A stretch of DNA of 64,000 nt, from positions 25,244-89,243 of the forward strand of contig NZ_MVHG01000017.1 in assembly GCF_002086125.1 (NCBI RefSeq), written 5' to 3'. A program made the position numbers and the translations under genes. Shown here one piece after another: positions 33,001 to 42,374 of this stretch. Source of the stretch: Mycobacterium arosiense ATCC BAA-1401 = DSM 45069 (GTDB lineage Bacteria > Actinomycetota > Actinomycetes > Mycobacteriales > Mycobacteriaceae). Positions within the stretch are counted from its first letter, which is position 1. The number at the start of each line of letters is the position of its first letter. Under the pieces are notes generated by a model that worked only from the letters and a program-made list of their open reading frames with translations, had not been told where the DNA came from and did not search any database.

Positions 33001-34440
33001 GTGACCTTACGCTTGCGCAGCCTGGTCCTGGCCCCGTTGGCCGTGGCACTGGCCATGCTGCTCGCGCCGACCGCGACGGCCGACGCCTACACAGACCAGC
33101 TGGTGAGCAGGTTCGACGGCCAGACGCATGTGGTGGCCGATCCCGGTGCCAGACCGCCGCTGCAGAACCCCGACAAGCTGAACCAGCAGATTCTCACCAG
33201 CTCGTGGCGATGGAGTGCGGGGCCACCGGTCTGGGTGGCGGCCGTGTCGCCCGCCCAGAGCGGGATCACCACCGCCGATGCCGTACACGCCGCGATGCTG
33301 GGCCGCAACGCCGGATTCGGCGGCGTCATCCTCGTCATCGACGCTCGCGGCTACCACGTGCGCGCCTACAACGTGCCCAGGGCGATTGCGGACAACGTTG
33401 ACCAGTTCATGCGCCAGTCGGCGAGGGACCACCGCAACGACCCGTACGGCGCCACGAGCGCCTTCGTCGCCAGGCTGGCGAGCGCCGACGCGGGCCCCGC
33501 CGGACCGGCGGCCACGTCTGCGGTCGCGCGCGAAAAGCACGACGAGTGGGCGTGGTTGAAGGTGACGCTGGTCATTCTCGGCATCGCGCTGGGCTTGGCA
33601 GGCCTGTTCTGGTTCGCCGTGGGCCGAAATCGCAAGCATCGCAAGGACGCCGAGGCGCGTGAGGAAATCAAGCAGGAATTGATCGCGGCCACGTCGAACG
33701 TCAGCGACCTGGACAACGCGGTACTCACCGCTGGCGGGATCGATGTCGGCGCCGAGTCGTTGAAAGCCAACGCCAGCCTCTACGACGCCCGAAAAGCTTA
33801 TGAGAAAGGCGATTACGGCTCCGCGCGAGCGCACTTGCGGGTGGTCGAGTCCACGGTCGCCAAGGCCAACCGGAAGCTCGACCCACCCCAACCCGACGTC
33901 GCAGCCGTGACTTCGGTCCCGGTCGATGACCGCAAACAGGCCACGGTACGCACGAAGAACCCCGACACCGGCGAAACGGTGACGATCAACAACAACAACT
34001 ACAGCACCACCGCCCAGCCGGGTTACCCGTACTACTACGGCGGTGGTTACCACAACGGGATCTTCTTCTACCCCGGCTATTACCCGTACGCGTTCTGGGG
34101 TCCCGGCTGGACGTGGGCGCTGGCCGACGTGCTGCTGATGGACGCGCTGCTGGACGACCATTGGGGCGGTAGCTACGAGCGCGGCTTCGAGGCCGGCCGC
34201 GACTCGGCGTTCGCTGATGCCACCAGCTATGACGGCGGACAGGCAACCGGCTACGACAGCCCCCCGGCCGACGTCGGGTTCGCGGGCAACGACGCCACGT
34301 TTTCCGGCGGTGGTGACGTGGGCTTTGGCGGCGGGTGGGACTCGGGAGGCGGTTGGGACTCCAGCGGTTCGGACTTCGGCGGCGGTTCGGACTTCGGCGG
34401 CGGGTCGGATTCGGGCGGCGGCGGTGACTTCGGGTTTTGA
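33001..34440 (+). CDS. TPM-domain membrane protein with Gly/Ser/Asp-rich tail
   Basis: A 479-aa exported protein. A signal peptide (LVLAPLAVALAMLLAPTATADA) leads to a TPM (TLP18.3/Psb32) domain at ~30-165, recognisable by NAGFGGVILVIDARGYHVRAYN. One transmembrane helix follows (VTLVILGIALGLAGLFWFAVG, residues ~183-203, in part), then a basic coiled segment and a YYYGGGYHNGIFFYPGYYPYAFWG aromatic-rich stretch (in part). The tail repeats SDFGGG. It resembles Rv2345. GTG 33001 has GGAGAG just upstream. TPM domains may be phosphatase or metal-binding modules. Confidence 0.8.
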   Translation: MTLRLRSLVLAPLAVALAMLLAPTATADAYTDQLVSRFDGQTHVVADPGARPPLQNPDKLNQQILTSSWRWSAGPPVWVAAVSPAQSGITTADAVHAAMLGRNAGFGGVILVIDARGYHVRAYNVPRAIADNVDQFMRQSARDHRNDPYGATSAFVARLASADAGPAGPAATSAVAREKHDEWAWLKVTLVILGIALGLAGLFWFAVGRNRKHRKDAEAREEIKQELIAATSNVSDLDNAVLTAGGIDVGAESLKANASLYDARKAYEKGDYGSARAHLRVVESTVAKANRKLDPPQPDVAAVTSVPVDDRKQATVRTKNPDTGETVTINNNNYSTTAQPGYPYYYGGGYHNGIFFYPGYYPYAFWGPGWTWALADVLLMDALLDDHWGGSYERGFEAGRDSAFADATSYDGGQATGYDSPPADVGFAGNDATFSGGGDVGFGGGWDSGGGWDSSGSDFGGGSDFGGGSDSGGGGDFGF

Positions 34441-34471
34441 GGTCTCGTCGTCGAGAAGTTACGTTCCTGCG

Positions 34472-34645
34472 ATGAGTACGGACAAGATCAATCGCGCCAT
34501 CCTGCTCACCATGGTGGTGATCGGAACGGTCGCTTATGGCGTGCTGTACAGCCACGCCTCGATTGTCTTCAAGCTCCTGGTGCCGCTCGGTCTGATCGCC
34601 TTGCTCGGACTGATCATCCGCGACGTGATCAGGGATCGGGGATAA
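34472..34645 (+). CDS. 57-aa membrane peptide
   Basis: A 57-residue protein with two hydrophobic segments, AILLTMVVIGTVAYGVLY and IVFKLLVPLGLIALLGLII, and a charged C-terminus RDVIRDRG. ATG 34472 lies 31 bp after the TPM gene, with a weak SD. It probably shares the TPM transcript. No family recognised. Base use is similar to its neighbours. Confidence 0.6.
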   Translation: MSTDKINRAILLTMVVIGTVAYGVLYSHASIVFKLLVPLGLIALLGLIIRDVIRDRG

Positions 34646-34682
34646 TCTTCATCGAGTCCGACAGCCGAGCAAGGACTGGAGA

Positions 34683-35108
34683 ATGAATACGTATTTCTAT
34701 GGTCTGTTGACCCTGATCACCCTCGGCCTGGCCGTGACGTTGGCCGCCGTCGCAGCCGTGTACGTAAATCGCTTGGAGCGCCGAACGACTGCTCCGGTCA
34801 GTGAAGAAATCGGCAGCGCCAAAGCGGTTTTGCAGAAGGTCCGCAACGGCGAACCGATGTCGCGGGACGAGGTGGACTACGCGAAACAGGTCGTTGCCGA
34901 CCGCGGTTCGTTGATGACCCTGTGCATTCCCGGCGCGTTGTTCATGCTGGGTTGCTTTTTCGTCTTCGGCAGTCTCTACCACCTGCATGGGGCGACACCC
35001 TCGGAGCGGACATTCCTCGGGGTGATCCCCATGTTTACCTCGACGAACCTGGCCATTCAGATTCGCCGCAGCGCGCGGCTACGGCGCCGGCTGAAGACGC
35101 TGGCCTGA
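34683..35108 (+). CDS. Membrane protein of unknown function
   Basis: A 141-aa protein with an N-terminal span (LLTLITLGLAVTLAAVAAVYV), a ~45-residue charged soluble segment (RLERRTTAPVSEEIGSAKAVL, in part), a second span (LMTLCIPGALFMLGCFFVFG) and a basic tail. ACTGGAGA precedes the ATG. It follows the 57-aa peptide by 37 bp. The trio TPM protein, peptide and this protein looks like one operon, perhaps a membrane assembly. No recognised domain. Confidence 0.65.
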   Translation: MNTYFYGLLTLITLGLAVTLAAVAAVYVNRLERRTTAPVSEEIGSAKAVLQKVRNGEPMSRDEVDYAKQVVADRGSLMTLCIPGALFMLGCFFVFGSLYHLHGATPSERTFLGVIPMFTSTNLAIQIRRSARLRRRLKTLA

Positions 35109-35211
35109 CGCAACACGAGACCGGCCATGCGGCGCCCGCACCGGCAGCCGGGTGGGCCCGCGGGTTTCGAGGTCGTGTCCGGGTTGCGGTGTTCGGAGTC
35201 TTTGCACCATG

Positions 35212-35232
35212 ATGTGTGTCAATTGAGCACAT
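35212..35232. promoter_or_regulatory. Inverted repeat upstream of mmpS-mmpL
   Basis: ATGTG (35212-35216) and CACAT (35228-35232) flank an 11-nt spacer in the otherwise empty region about 85 bp before mmpS. Followed by TACTAT at about 35239, a fair -10 element. Many mmpS-mmpL operons are under TetR or MarR control, and this may be such a site. Confidence 0.4.
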
Positions 35233-35315
35233 GACCGTCTACTATTTGGCGGATGCGAGGGCGAGGGCGGGGGAACGAACAGGATGTCCGGACCCGGGCC
35301 GCGAGAGGTGATCGA

Positions 35316-35759
35316 ATGAGCCCTCGTTCAGTCGGGCGGACCGTCCTGGCGCGGACCTGGATGCCGTTGGTCGCCGTCGTCGCGGTCGGCGTGGGTCTGC
35401 TGTGCATGTACAAGGTGCACCAGTTCTCCGAACCGGAGCCGGTGATCACCGTCAACGGTCCGCAGGCCCCCGAGCAGTTCAACCCCAAGCGGATCACCTA
35501 TGAGGTGTTCGGCTCCCCGGGGCAGGGCGGCAAGCTCGTCTACATCGACATCGAGGGCCACCCGCATCAGGTTGATTTCACGACCCTGCCCTGGACCCAC
35601 ACCGAGACCACCACGCTCACCGTGGCGTCCGGCAGCATCTCGGTGCACGTCCGCGGCGGCCAGGTCGGTTGCCGGATGCTGGTGGACGGCGTGATCCGCG
35701 ACGAACACTCGGATGACCATCAGGACGCCGACGTGCAGTGCAGGGTGAAGTCGGCATGA
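35316..35759 (+). CDS. MmpS family membrane protein
   Basis: A 147-aa MmpS protein: one N-terminal transmembrane helix (WMPLVAVVAVGVGLLCMY) and a periplasmic beta-rich domain with the family motif ITYEVFGSPGQGGKLVYIDIEG (in part) and the closing GCRMLVDGVIRDEHSDDHQDADVQC region. MmpS acts with its MmpL in export of lipids or siderophores. ATG 35316 was preferred over one 21 codons upstream, since GAGAGG lies eight bases before it. The stop overlaps the mmpL start (ATGA). Confidence 0.92.
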   Translation: MSPRSVGRTVLARTWMPLVAVVAVGVGLLCMYKVHQFSEPEPVITVNGPQAPEQFNPKRITYEVFGSPGQGGKLVYIDIEGHPHQVDFTTLPWTHTETTTLTVASGSISVHVRGGQVGCRMLVDGVIRDEHSDDHQDADVQCRVKSA

Positions 35760-38584
35760 CCGAGCATCGCCTCGACGATCGCGGAGTCAAGCGTCCCCTT
35801 ATCCCGAAAATGGTGCGCGCCCTGGCGATTCCGATCATCTTCTTCTGGGGCTTGCTCGCCGTCACCACGAATGCCTTTATGCCCCAAGTGGAACGGGTGG
35901 CGGAAGAACTCGCCGGACCCATGGTCCCGCACTATGCCCCCTCGCAGCGGGCGCTGCTGCACATCGGCGAAAAGTTTCACGAATCCAACTCGACCAACCT
36001 GACCATGGTGGTGTTCGAGGCGAACCGGCCGCTGGGCGACCAGGATCACCGGTACTACGACGACCTGATGCGTCGCCTCGAACGCGACACCAAACACGTG
36101 CAATACGTGATGGATTTGTGGGGCAAGCCGTTTACCGCGGCGGGGGCGCAAAGCGTCGATGGCAAGTGCACTTACGTGCTCCTTCGTCTCGCCGGCGACA
36201 TCGGCCAGATTCAGGCGAACCAGTCCGTCGACGCCGTCCGCGACATCATCAAGAAAGACACGCCGCCACCGGGCCTCAAGGTCTACGTCAGCGGTGCGGC
36301 TCCCCTGGCCTCCGACACGCTCGCTATCGCCAACGCCAGCCTGAACAACGTCACGATCGTCACGATCATTCTCATCCTCGTGATGCTGCTCCTGGTGTAC
36401 CGCACCCCGTCGACCCTGCTGGTGCCGTTGCTCGGCGTCCTCATCGAGATGCTCGTCGCCAAGGGCGTCGTCTCGACCCTCGGACATTACGGGTACATCG
36501 AATTGTCGTCGTTCGCGGTGAACATCGTCATCGCACTGACCCTGGGGGCGGGGACGGATTACGGCATATTTCTGATGGGCCGCTACCACGAGGCGCGCCA
36601 GGCCGGCGAGAGCCGGGAGGACAGCTTCTACATCGCCTATAAGGGCGTGGCGCCCATCATCATCGGCTCCGGTTTGACGATCGCCGGCGCGTGCTACTGC
36701 TTGACGTTCGCGCGCCTGAATTACTTCCACACCATGGGGCCCGCCGTCGCGATCACCATGCTGTTCACCATCGCCGCGGCGATGACGCTGGGTCCGGCGG
36801 TCTTGACCGTCGGCAGCCTCTTCGGGATGTTCGACCCGCGAACCAGCACCAAAGGATTTCTGTATCGGCGCATCGGTGCGAGCGTGGTGCGGTGGCCGGT
36901 GCCGATCCTGGTGGCCAGTTCCGCCGTCGTCATGCTCGGCGCGATCTTCGTGCCGAGCTACCGGCAGAACTACGACGACCGCCAATACCAACCTGTCGGC
37001 GCGCCCGCCAATCTCGGTTTCCAGGCCGCCGACCGGCACTTCCCCAAGAGCAAGCTCTTCTCCGAGATGCTGATGGTCGAGACCGATCACGACATGCGCA
37101 ACTCGGCCGACTTCATCTCGCTGGACCGTGTCGCCAAGGCGCTGATCCGGCTGCACGGCGTGGCGATGGTGCAGGGCATGACGCGGCCCTTGGGCCGCGC
37201 GCTCGAGCACGCCAGCATTCCCTACCTGTTCACCACGCAGGGCAGCGGCAACGGTCAACAACTCCCGTTCAACAGGGAGCAGAACTCCAACACCGATGCC
37301 CAGGCAGACATCCAGGCGCACTCCGTGGCGGTGCTACGCAAAGAGATCGGCTTCTTCCAGAAGGTGTCCGACGAACTGCACCAGACGGTGCTCACCGTCG
37401 AGGACCTGAAACGGATCAGCAACGAGATGAACGAGGAAGTCTCGAACCTCGACGATTTCTTCCGCCCCGTCAAAAGCTACTTCTATTGGGAGAAGCACTG
37501 TTTCGACATCCCCATCTGCTGGGCGTTCAGATCGCTGTGGGACACGATCGATCACATAGACCACCTCGCCGAAGATATCGACAAAGCCGAAATCTCCCTC
37601 GCGGAGGTGGATAAGGCCTTCCCACAGATCATCGCCCAACTGAAGGCCACCGCCGACGACACCGAGGCGCTGCAGCTGAAGTTGGTCAACAGTTACGGGT
37701 CGGCGGATCTGCAGTCCATCCAGACCGACCAGACGTTCGACGACCTGATCAACGTGGGCAACGACTTCGACAGGTCTCGCAGCGACGACTATTTCTACAT
37801 CCCGCACGAGGGCTTTGACAACGAGGACGTCAAGGCGGGCATGAAGCTGATGATGTCGCCGGACGGCAAAGCCGCCCGCTTCATCGTCACCCATGAGGGT
37901 GACGCGATGGGCCCCGAAGGGGTCGAGCATGTGGAACAGTTCCCCGACGCGATTAAGACGATCCTGAAGGAGACGTCGCTGGCCGGCGCCCGGGTCTACA
38001 TCGGCGGCTCGGGATCCAATGACAAGGACATCAAGCAATACGCCATGTCGGATCTGTTGATCGCGGCGATCGCGGCCTTCGTGCTGATCTTCCTGATCAT
38101 GTTGTTCATCACGCGAAGCCTGGTGGCGGCCTTGGTGATTCCCGGCACCGTGGCCTTCTCCTACGCCGGGGCGTTCGGCCTGTCCATTCTCTTGTGGCAA
38201 CATCTCATCGGCCTGCATCTGCATTGGCTGGTGCTGCCGCTGACCTTCATCATCCTGGTGGCCGTCGGATCGGACTACAACCTGCTGCTGATCAACCGGG
38301 TCAAAGAGGAGTTGCACGGCGGGATCCACACCGGTCTCATCCGCGCGCTCGGCAGCACCGGCGGAGTGGTGACCTCGGCCGGTTTGGTGTTCGCCTTCAC
38401 CATGCTGGCGATGCTCACCAGCGATCTGAGGACGATCGGGCAGGTGGGATCGACCGTGTGCATCGGCCTGCTGCTCGACACTCTGATCGTGCGGTCGTTC
38501 GTCGTGCCGTCCATCCTGCGGATTTTGGGACCGTGGTTCTGGTGGCCGACGCTCGTGCGTCCCCGCCCACTGCCGCAGCGGTGA
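35756..38584 (+). CDS. MmpL family RND transporter
   Basis: A 942-aa RND-type transporter with an N-terminal helix, two ~200-aa porter loops and two six-helix bundles. Typical pieces are FMPQVERVAEELAGPMVPHYAPSQ (in part), VNIVIALTLGAGTDYGIFLMGRYHEARQAGE (GTDYGIFL, helix 4 with the proton-relay Asp-Tyr pair) and VAVGSDYNLLLINRVKEEL (second relay pair). MmpL proteins export lipids, siderophores or drugs. Which substrate this one carries is unknown, and its immediate neighbours give no lipid-synthesis clue. Translation is coupled to mmpS. Confidence 0.95.
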   Translation: MTEHRLDDRGVKRPLIPKMVRALAIPIIFFWGLLAVTTNAFMPQVERVAEELAGPMVPHYAPSQRALLHIGEKFHESNSTNLTMVVFEANRPLGDQDHRYYDDLMRRLERDTKHVQYVMDLWGKPFTAAGAQSVDGKCTYVLLRLAGDIGQIQANQSVDAVRDIIKKDTPPPGLKVYVSGAAPLASDTLAIANASLNNVTIVTIILILVMLLLVYRTPSTLLVPLLGVLIEMLVAKGVVSTLGHYGYIELSSFAVNIVIALTLGAGTDYGIFLMGRYHEARQAGESREDSFYIAYKGVAPIIIGSGLTIAGACYCLTFARLNYFHTMGPAVAITMLFTIAAAMTLGPAVLTVGSLFGMFDPRTSTKGFLYRRIGASVVRWPVPILVASSAVVMLGAIFVPSYRQNYDDRQYQPVGAPANLGFQAADRHFPKSKLFSEMLMVETDHDMRNSADFISLDRVAKALIRLHGVAMVQGMTRPLGRALEHASIPYLFTTQGSGNGQQLPFNREQNSNTDAQADIQAHSVAVLRKEIGFFQKVSDELHQTVLTVEDLKRISNEMNEEVSNLDDFFRPVKSYFYWEKHCFDIPICWAFRSLWDTIDHIDHLAEDIDKAEISLAEVDKAFPQIIAQLKATADDTEALQLKLVNSYGSADLQSIQTDQTFDDLINVGNDFDRSRSDDYFYIPHEGFDNEDVKAGMKLMMSPDGKAARFIVTHEGDAMGPEGVEHVEQFPDAIKTILKETSLAGARVYIGGSGSNDKDIKQYAMSDLLIAAIAAFVLIFLIMLFITRSLVAALVIPGTVAFSYAGAFGLSILLWQHLIGLHLHWLVLPLTFIILVAVGSDYNLLLINRVKEELHGGIHTGLIRALGSTGGVVTSAGLVFAFTMLAMLTSDLRTIGQVGSTVCIGLLLDTLIVRSFVVPSILRILGPWFWWPTLVRPRPLPQR

Positions 38585-38612
38585 TGCCAATCTGACGAAT
38601 CGTTGAGCGGAT

Positions 38613-38637
38613 TGAACACATCTCATTAACGTGTTCA
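38613..38637. promoter_or_regulatory. Inverted repeat TGAACAC-N11-GTGTTCA
   Basis: Perfect 7-bp arms flank an 11-nt spacer, about 80 bp upstream of a broken SDR gene. Inside it, AACGTGTT (38628-38635) fits the core AACnnGTT of KstR-type operators, though the outer conserved T and A are missing. Confidence 0.4.
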
Positions 38638-38717
38638 CATGTCGACGACGACGCCGCGTGAGGCGATCCGCGCCGCCACAGCCTCCGCGACGGTCCCGAC
38701 ACAGGAGGCCAGATCCC

Positions 38718-39128
38718 ATGAGCGACAACGACAAACCCTTGGCCGGCCGGGTTGCGTTCGTCACCGGCGCCGCGCGCGGACAGGGCCGCTCGCATTGCGT
38801 GCGGCTGGCGCCAGCGACTTCGGCGTGGTCGGGCTGACGAATTCGCTGGCGGTGGAACTGGGCGGATACGGCATCCGGGTCAACTCGGTGCACCCGTACG
38901 GCACCGACACGTCCATGGGCAACGACCCCTCGATGTGGCAGTTTTCGCCGACAACCAGACCTACACTCACAGCTTCTCCCCCGGCGCGTTGCCCACCGAC
39001 TCGCTGGCCGACCCGAACCTGGTCTCCGACATCGTCTTGTGGCTCGCCAGCAACGCCTCCGCGCTGGTGACGGCGCGCTGGTGACGGCCGCGCAGATTCC
39101 CGCCGACAAGGGCTACCTGAAGATCTAA
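38718..39128 (+). pseudogene. Mycofactocin-type SDR remnant with deletion and frameshifts
   Basis: An ATG behind AGGAGG opens SDNDKPLAGRVAFVTGAARGQGRSHCVRLA (in part), the start of a mycofactocin-coupled SDR. The frame then jumps: after about 30 codons it joins ATSAW, while the true C-terminal part (DFGVVGLTNSLAVELGGYGIRVNSVHPYGTDTSMG, in part) continues in another frame. About 120 central residues, including the catalytic Ser and Tyr, are gone. A further frame change near 38945 separates SMWQ from FADNQTYTH, and the last segment ends AAQIPADKGYLKI before TAA. Several independent lesions make this a genuine pseudogene. Confidence 0.85.
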
Positions 39129-39170
39129 GCGCCAACGGGCGGGCCGGGCGACGCCGGGCATAATCGTGTC

Positions 39171-42047
39171 GTGAAGGCGCCCGACACTGCGATGCCGAAA
39201 ACGCGGGCCGGATCGCTGCGACCCGGCGAGCTGGCGCAGGCATCGGTGATGGGCGCTTTGTGCGCCGCGATCGCCATCATCGCCGTCGTCCTTCCGCACG
39301 GCGGGGGGCTGGGCCTGCTCGGCAGCGTGCCGACCGGGCTGCTGGCCTACCGCTACCGGATCCGCGTTCTGATCGCCGGTACGGTCGCCGCCGGTGTGAT
39401 CGGCTTCCTGGTCGTCGGCCTGAGCGGCTTGGGAGCGATCGCGCTCTGCGCCTATGTCGGTGGGCTGGCCGGAACCGTCAAGCGCCACCGCCGCGGCACC
39501 CCCACTGTGATCGCGGTGTCGTTCGGCGCGGGCGTCGTCGTCGGCGCCGGGATGGTCGCCGCGCTGACCCTGCTGACCCGGTTCCGGCAGCTCGCCTTCC
39601 ACGCCGCCAGCGCCACGGTGGACGGGGCCGCGACGGTCGCATCGCGGGTGGCGCAGCTGCGCGCACCCGCGCAACAGTTCAAGGCGTTCTTCGCCGAGGC
39701 GCTGCACTACTGGCAGTGGCTCGTCCTGGGCTACGCCGTCTTCGTCGTCGTGGGCGCTTCGCTGGTCGGTTGGTGGGCGTTGTCCCGGGTGCTGGAGCGA
39801 CTGCGCGGCGTTCCCGACGTGCACAAGCTCGACGCGCCGGCAAGCAGCGGCCCGATCCGGCCCGTCCCGGTACGCCTGAAGCGGGTGCGGCTGCGCTATC
39901 CGCACGCCGACCACGACGCGCTACGCGCGGTCAACCTGGACGTGCAGACGGGTGAACACATCGCGGTCACCGGGGCCAACGGTTCCGGGAAAACCACGCT
40001 GATGTTGATCCTGGCCGGGCGGAAACCGACATCGGGGGTTGTCGAGCGTCCGGGGGCGGTGGGGCTCGGTGAGCTCGGCGGCACCGCGGTCATCATGCAG
40101 CACCCGGAAAGCCAGGTGCTGGGCACCCGGGTCGCCGACGATGTGGTCTGGGGATTGCCACCGGGCAAGAGCACCGACATCCCCCGGCTACTCGGCGAGG
40201 TCGGGCTGGAAGCGCTGGCCGAGCGGGACACGGGCAGCCTGTCCGGCGGGGAGCTGCAGCGCCTGGCCGTCGCCGCGGCGCTGGCGCGCGAGCCGGCGCT
40301 GCTGATCGCCGACGAGGTCACCAGCATGGTCGACCGGCAGGGCCGGGAGCAATTGCTCGCCGTCCTGTCCGGCCTCACCGAGCGCCACCAAACGGCCCTG
40401 GTGCACATCACGCACTACAACGACGAGGCCGAATACGCCGACCGCGCAATCAATCTCGGTGACGTGTCGGTGGACACCGACCTGGTCCGCAGCGCGACCG
40501 CGCCGGCTCCGACGGTGACGGACGGACGTCCCGGCAGCGCGCCGGTGCTCGAACTCGTCCGTGTCGGACACGAATACGCCAGCGGCACCCCCTGGGCCCA
40601 GACCGCGCTGCGCGATGTCAGCTTCGCGGTGCACGAGGGCGACGGGCTGTTGATCCACGGCGGCAACGGTTCCGGCAAATCGACGCTGGCGTGGATCATG
40701 GCCGGGTTGACCGTGCCGGCCACCGGCGCCTGCCTGCTGGACGGGCGCCCGACCGCTGACCAGGTCGGAGCGGTCGCGCTCCAGTTCCAGGCGGCCCGGC
40801 TGCAACTGATGCGCAGCCGGGTCGACCTGGAAGTGGCCTCGGCGGCCGGGTTTTCGCCCACCGATCAGGCACGGGTGATTGCGGCGCTGGCCGCCGTCGG
40901 CCTGGACGCCGGGCTGGCCAAGCGGCGCATCGACCAGCTCAGCGGCGGACAGATGCGTCGCGTGGTCCTGGCCGGACTGCTGGCGCGGTCACCGCGGGTG
41001 TTGATCCTGGACGAGCCGCTGGCAGGGCTGGATGCCGCCAGTCAGCGCGGCCTGGTCGGGCTGCTGGCCCAGCGGCGCCGTGACACCGGCCTGACGGTGG
41101 TGGTCATTTCGCATGACTTCGCCGGGCTTCAGGAGCTGTGCCCACGCACCCTGCACCTGCGTGACGGTTCGCTGGACCCGTCCCCGGCCCAGCACAATGC
41201 GGTGGCCAGCACCCCGCCGGCGACACACCCGGCCGGCCGCCGTCGCCCCTTCGTGCTGCTGCGGCCGGTGCCGGGCACCTCACCCATCCACGAGCTGTGG
41301 GCCGGGACAAAACTGCTTGCGGTATTTGTCTTTTCGCTGCTGTTGACCTTCTTTCCGGGATGGGTGGCGATCGGGCTCACGGCAGCGCTGGCGGCGACGG
41401 GAATCCGGCTCGCCCGTATCCCGCGGGGGGTGCTGCCGTCGGTGCCGCGCTGGCTGTGGATCGTGCTGGTGATCGTCGGCGCCAACGCGGCATTCGCCGG
41501 CGGAAGTCCGTACATCCAGCTGGGCTCGGCCTCGCTGGGCCTCGGCGGGCTGCTGGACTTTCTCCGCATCACCGTGCTGTCGGTGGCGCTGCTTGCCCTG
41601 GGCGCCCTGGTGTCGTGGACCACCAATGTCGCCGAAATCGCCCCGGCGGTGGCCACTTTGGGCCGCTTCCTGCGGCCACTGCGGATACCGGTCGACGACT
41701 GGTCGGTCGCATTGGCGCTCGCGCTGCGCACCTTCCCGATGCTCATCGACGAATTCCGGGTGCTCTTCGCCGCCCGCCGGTTGCGGCCCAAGCAGCCCCC
41801 GCGAACCCACTGGGCCCGGCTGCGGCGTCCGGCGGCGGACGTGATCGACGTGGTCGTCGCCGTCATCACGGTGACACTGCGGCGCGCCGACGAGATGGGC
41901 GACGCGATCACCGCCCGCGGCGGCACCGGCCAGATCTCGGCCGCCCCGTCGCGGCCGAAACCCGCCGACTGGGTGGCGTTTTCGATCGTGTTGGCGGTGT
42001 GCGGGACCGCGCTGGCAACCGAGATCGCGTTGGTCGCCGGTCACTGA
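39171..42047 (+). CDS. Single-chain ECF-type ABC transporter (S-like, two ATPases, EcfT)
   Basis: A 958-aa protein joining all parts of an energy-coupling-factor importer. Residues ~1-200 are membrane helices of the substrate-capture part. ATPase 1 has Walker [10 protein letters not shown] (~269), signature LSGGELQ (~357) and Walker [10 protein letters not shown]. ATPase 2 has GGNGSGKST (~498), LSGGQMR (~589) and [13 protein letters not shown]. From ~703 on, [17 protein letters not shown] and later [22 protein letters not shown] represent the EcfT scaffold. In M. tuberculosis the related Rv2326c and Rv2325c are separate. The cargo, a vitamin or metal, is unknown. GTG 39171 is the start. Confidence 0.88.
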   Translation: MKAPDTAMPKTRAGSLRPGELAQASVMGALCAAIAIIAVVLPHGGGLGLLGSVPTGLLAYRYRIRVLIAGTVAAGVIGFLVVGLSGLGAIALCAYVGGLAGTVKRHRRGTPTVIAVSFGAGVVVGAGMVAALTLLTRFRQLAFHAASATVDGAATVASRVAQLRAPAQQFKAFFAEALHYWQWLVLGYAVFVVVGASLVGWWALSRVLERLRGVPDVHKLDAPASSGPIRPVPVRLKRVRLRYPHADHDALRAVNLDVQTGEHIAVTGANGSGKTTLMLILAGRKPTSGVVERPGAVGLGELGGTAVIMQHPESQVLGTRVADDVVWGLPPGKSTDIPRLLGEVGLEALAERDTGSLSGGELQRLAVAAALAREPALLIADEVTSMVDRQGREQLLAVLSGLTERHQTALVHITHYNDEAEYADRAINLGDVSVDTDLVRSATAPAPTVTDGRPGSAPVLELVRVGHEYASGTPWAQTALRDVSFAVHEGDGLLIHGGNGSGKSTLAWIMAGLTVPATGACLLDGRPTADQVGAVALQFQAARLQLMRSRVDLEVASAAGFSPTDQARVIAALAAVGLDAGLAKRRIDQLSGGQMRRVVLAGLLARSPRVLILDEPLAGLDAASQRGLVGLLAQRRRDTGLTVVVISHDFAGLQELCPRTLHLRDGSLDPSPAQHNAVASTPPATHPAGRRRPFVLLRPVPGTSPIHELWAGTKLLAVFVFSLLLTFFPGWVAIGLTAALAATGIRLARIPRGVLPSVPRWLWIVLVIVGANAAFAGGSPYIQLGSASLGLGGLLDFLRITVLSVALLALGALVSWTTNVAEIAPAVATLGRFLRPLRIPVDDWSVALALALRTFPMLIDEFRVLFAARRLRPKQPPRTHWARLRRPAADVIDVVVAVITVTLRRADEMGDAITARGGTGQISAAPSRPKPADWVAFSIVLAVCGTALATEIALVAGH

Positions 42048-42093
42048 GGGCCAAAACAGAGGTCGTTTCTCGCCCAACCGCTCTAGGCTAGCG

Positions 42094-42117
42094 TTTACAC
42101 AAGTTGTACTGTGAAAA
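42094..42117. promoter_or_regulatory. Inverted repeat upstream of the ferredoxin gene
   Basis: TTTACACA (42094-42101) against TGTGAAAA (42110-42117), seven of eight positions complementary, 8-nt spacer. It lies 40 bp before the ferredoxin ATG and may be an operator or overlap the promoter. Confidence 0.4.
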
Positions 42118-42156
42118 CTCCGAGTCTCGGCGAGGGATCGGAGAAGGAGGATCTTC

Positions 42157-42318
42157 ATGCGGCCGGTAGTGAACCTGGATCGGTGCGAAGGCAATGCCTA
42201 CTGCGTGAACATCGCGCCGGATGTCTTCCGGCTCGACGATGACGACTACGCGGTGGTCATCGCCGATCCGGTGCCCGTCGAGCAGGAGGCGCTGGTCGAG
42301 CGGGCGATCGCCGAATGA
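42157..42318 (+). CDS. Ferredoxin-like protein ended by TGA at the third cysteine position
   Basis: A 53-aa product, RPVVNLDRCEGNAYCVNIAPDVF, which is the N-terminal part of a small [3Fe-4S] ferredoxin of the P450-partner type. Two cluster cysteines are present (DRCEGNAYC). The family's third cysteine follows AIAE, but here the codon is TGA (42316-42318). The frame stays open beyond it and reads ARAALSRED before TAG at 42346-42348, exactly as a normal ferredoxin would end. A Cys-to-stop mutation (TGC to TGA) is the simplest reading. AAGGAGG and ATG 42157 form a strong start. Confidence 0.75.
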   Translation: MRPVVNLDRCEGNAYCVNIAPDVFRLDDDDYAVVIADPVPVEQEALVERAIAE

Positions 42319-42374
42319 GCCCGCGCCGCCCTGTCCCGCGAGGACTAGCGCGCAGCGCGGCCCGGCAGGCGCGG

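Noticed and set aside
33001..34440. PE_PGRS-like protein because of the Gly/Ser-rich tail
   Set aside because: The N-terminus is a signal peptide plus TPM domain, not a PE domain, and the repeats are SDFGGG rather than GGAGGx.
42316..42318. Selenocysteine at the ferredoxin TGA
   Set aside because: No selenoprotein machinery is visible in the window and no convincing SECIS-like hairpin follows at the right distance. A nonsense mutation is simpler. Kept only as a check in the findings.
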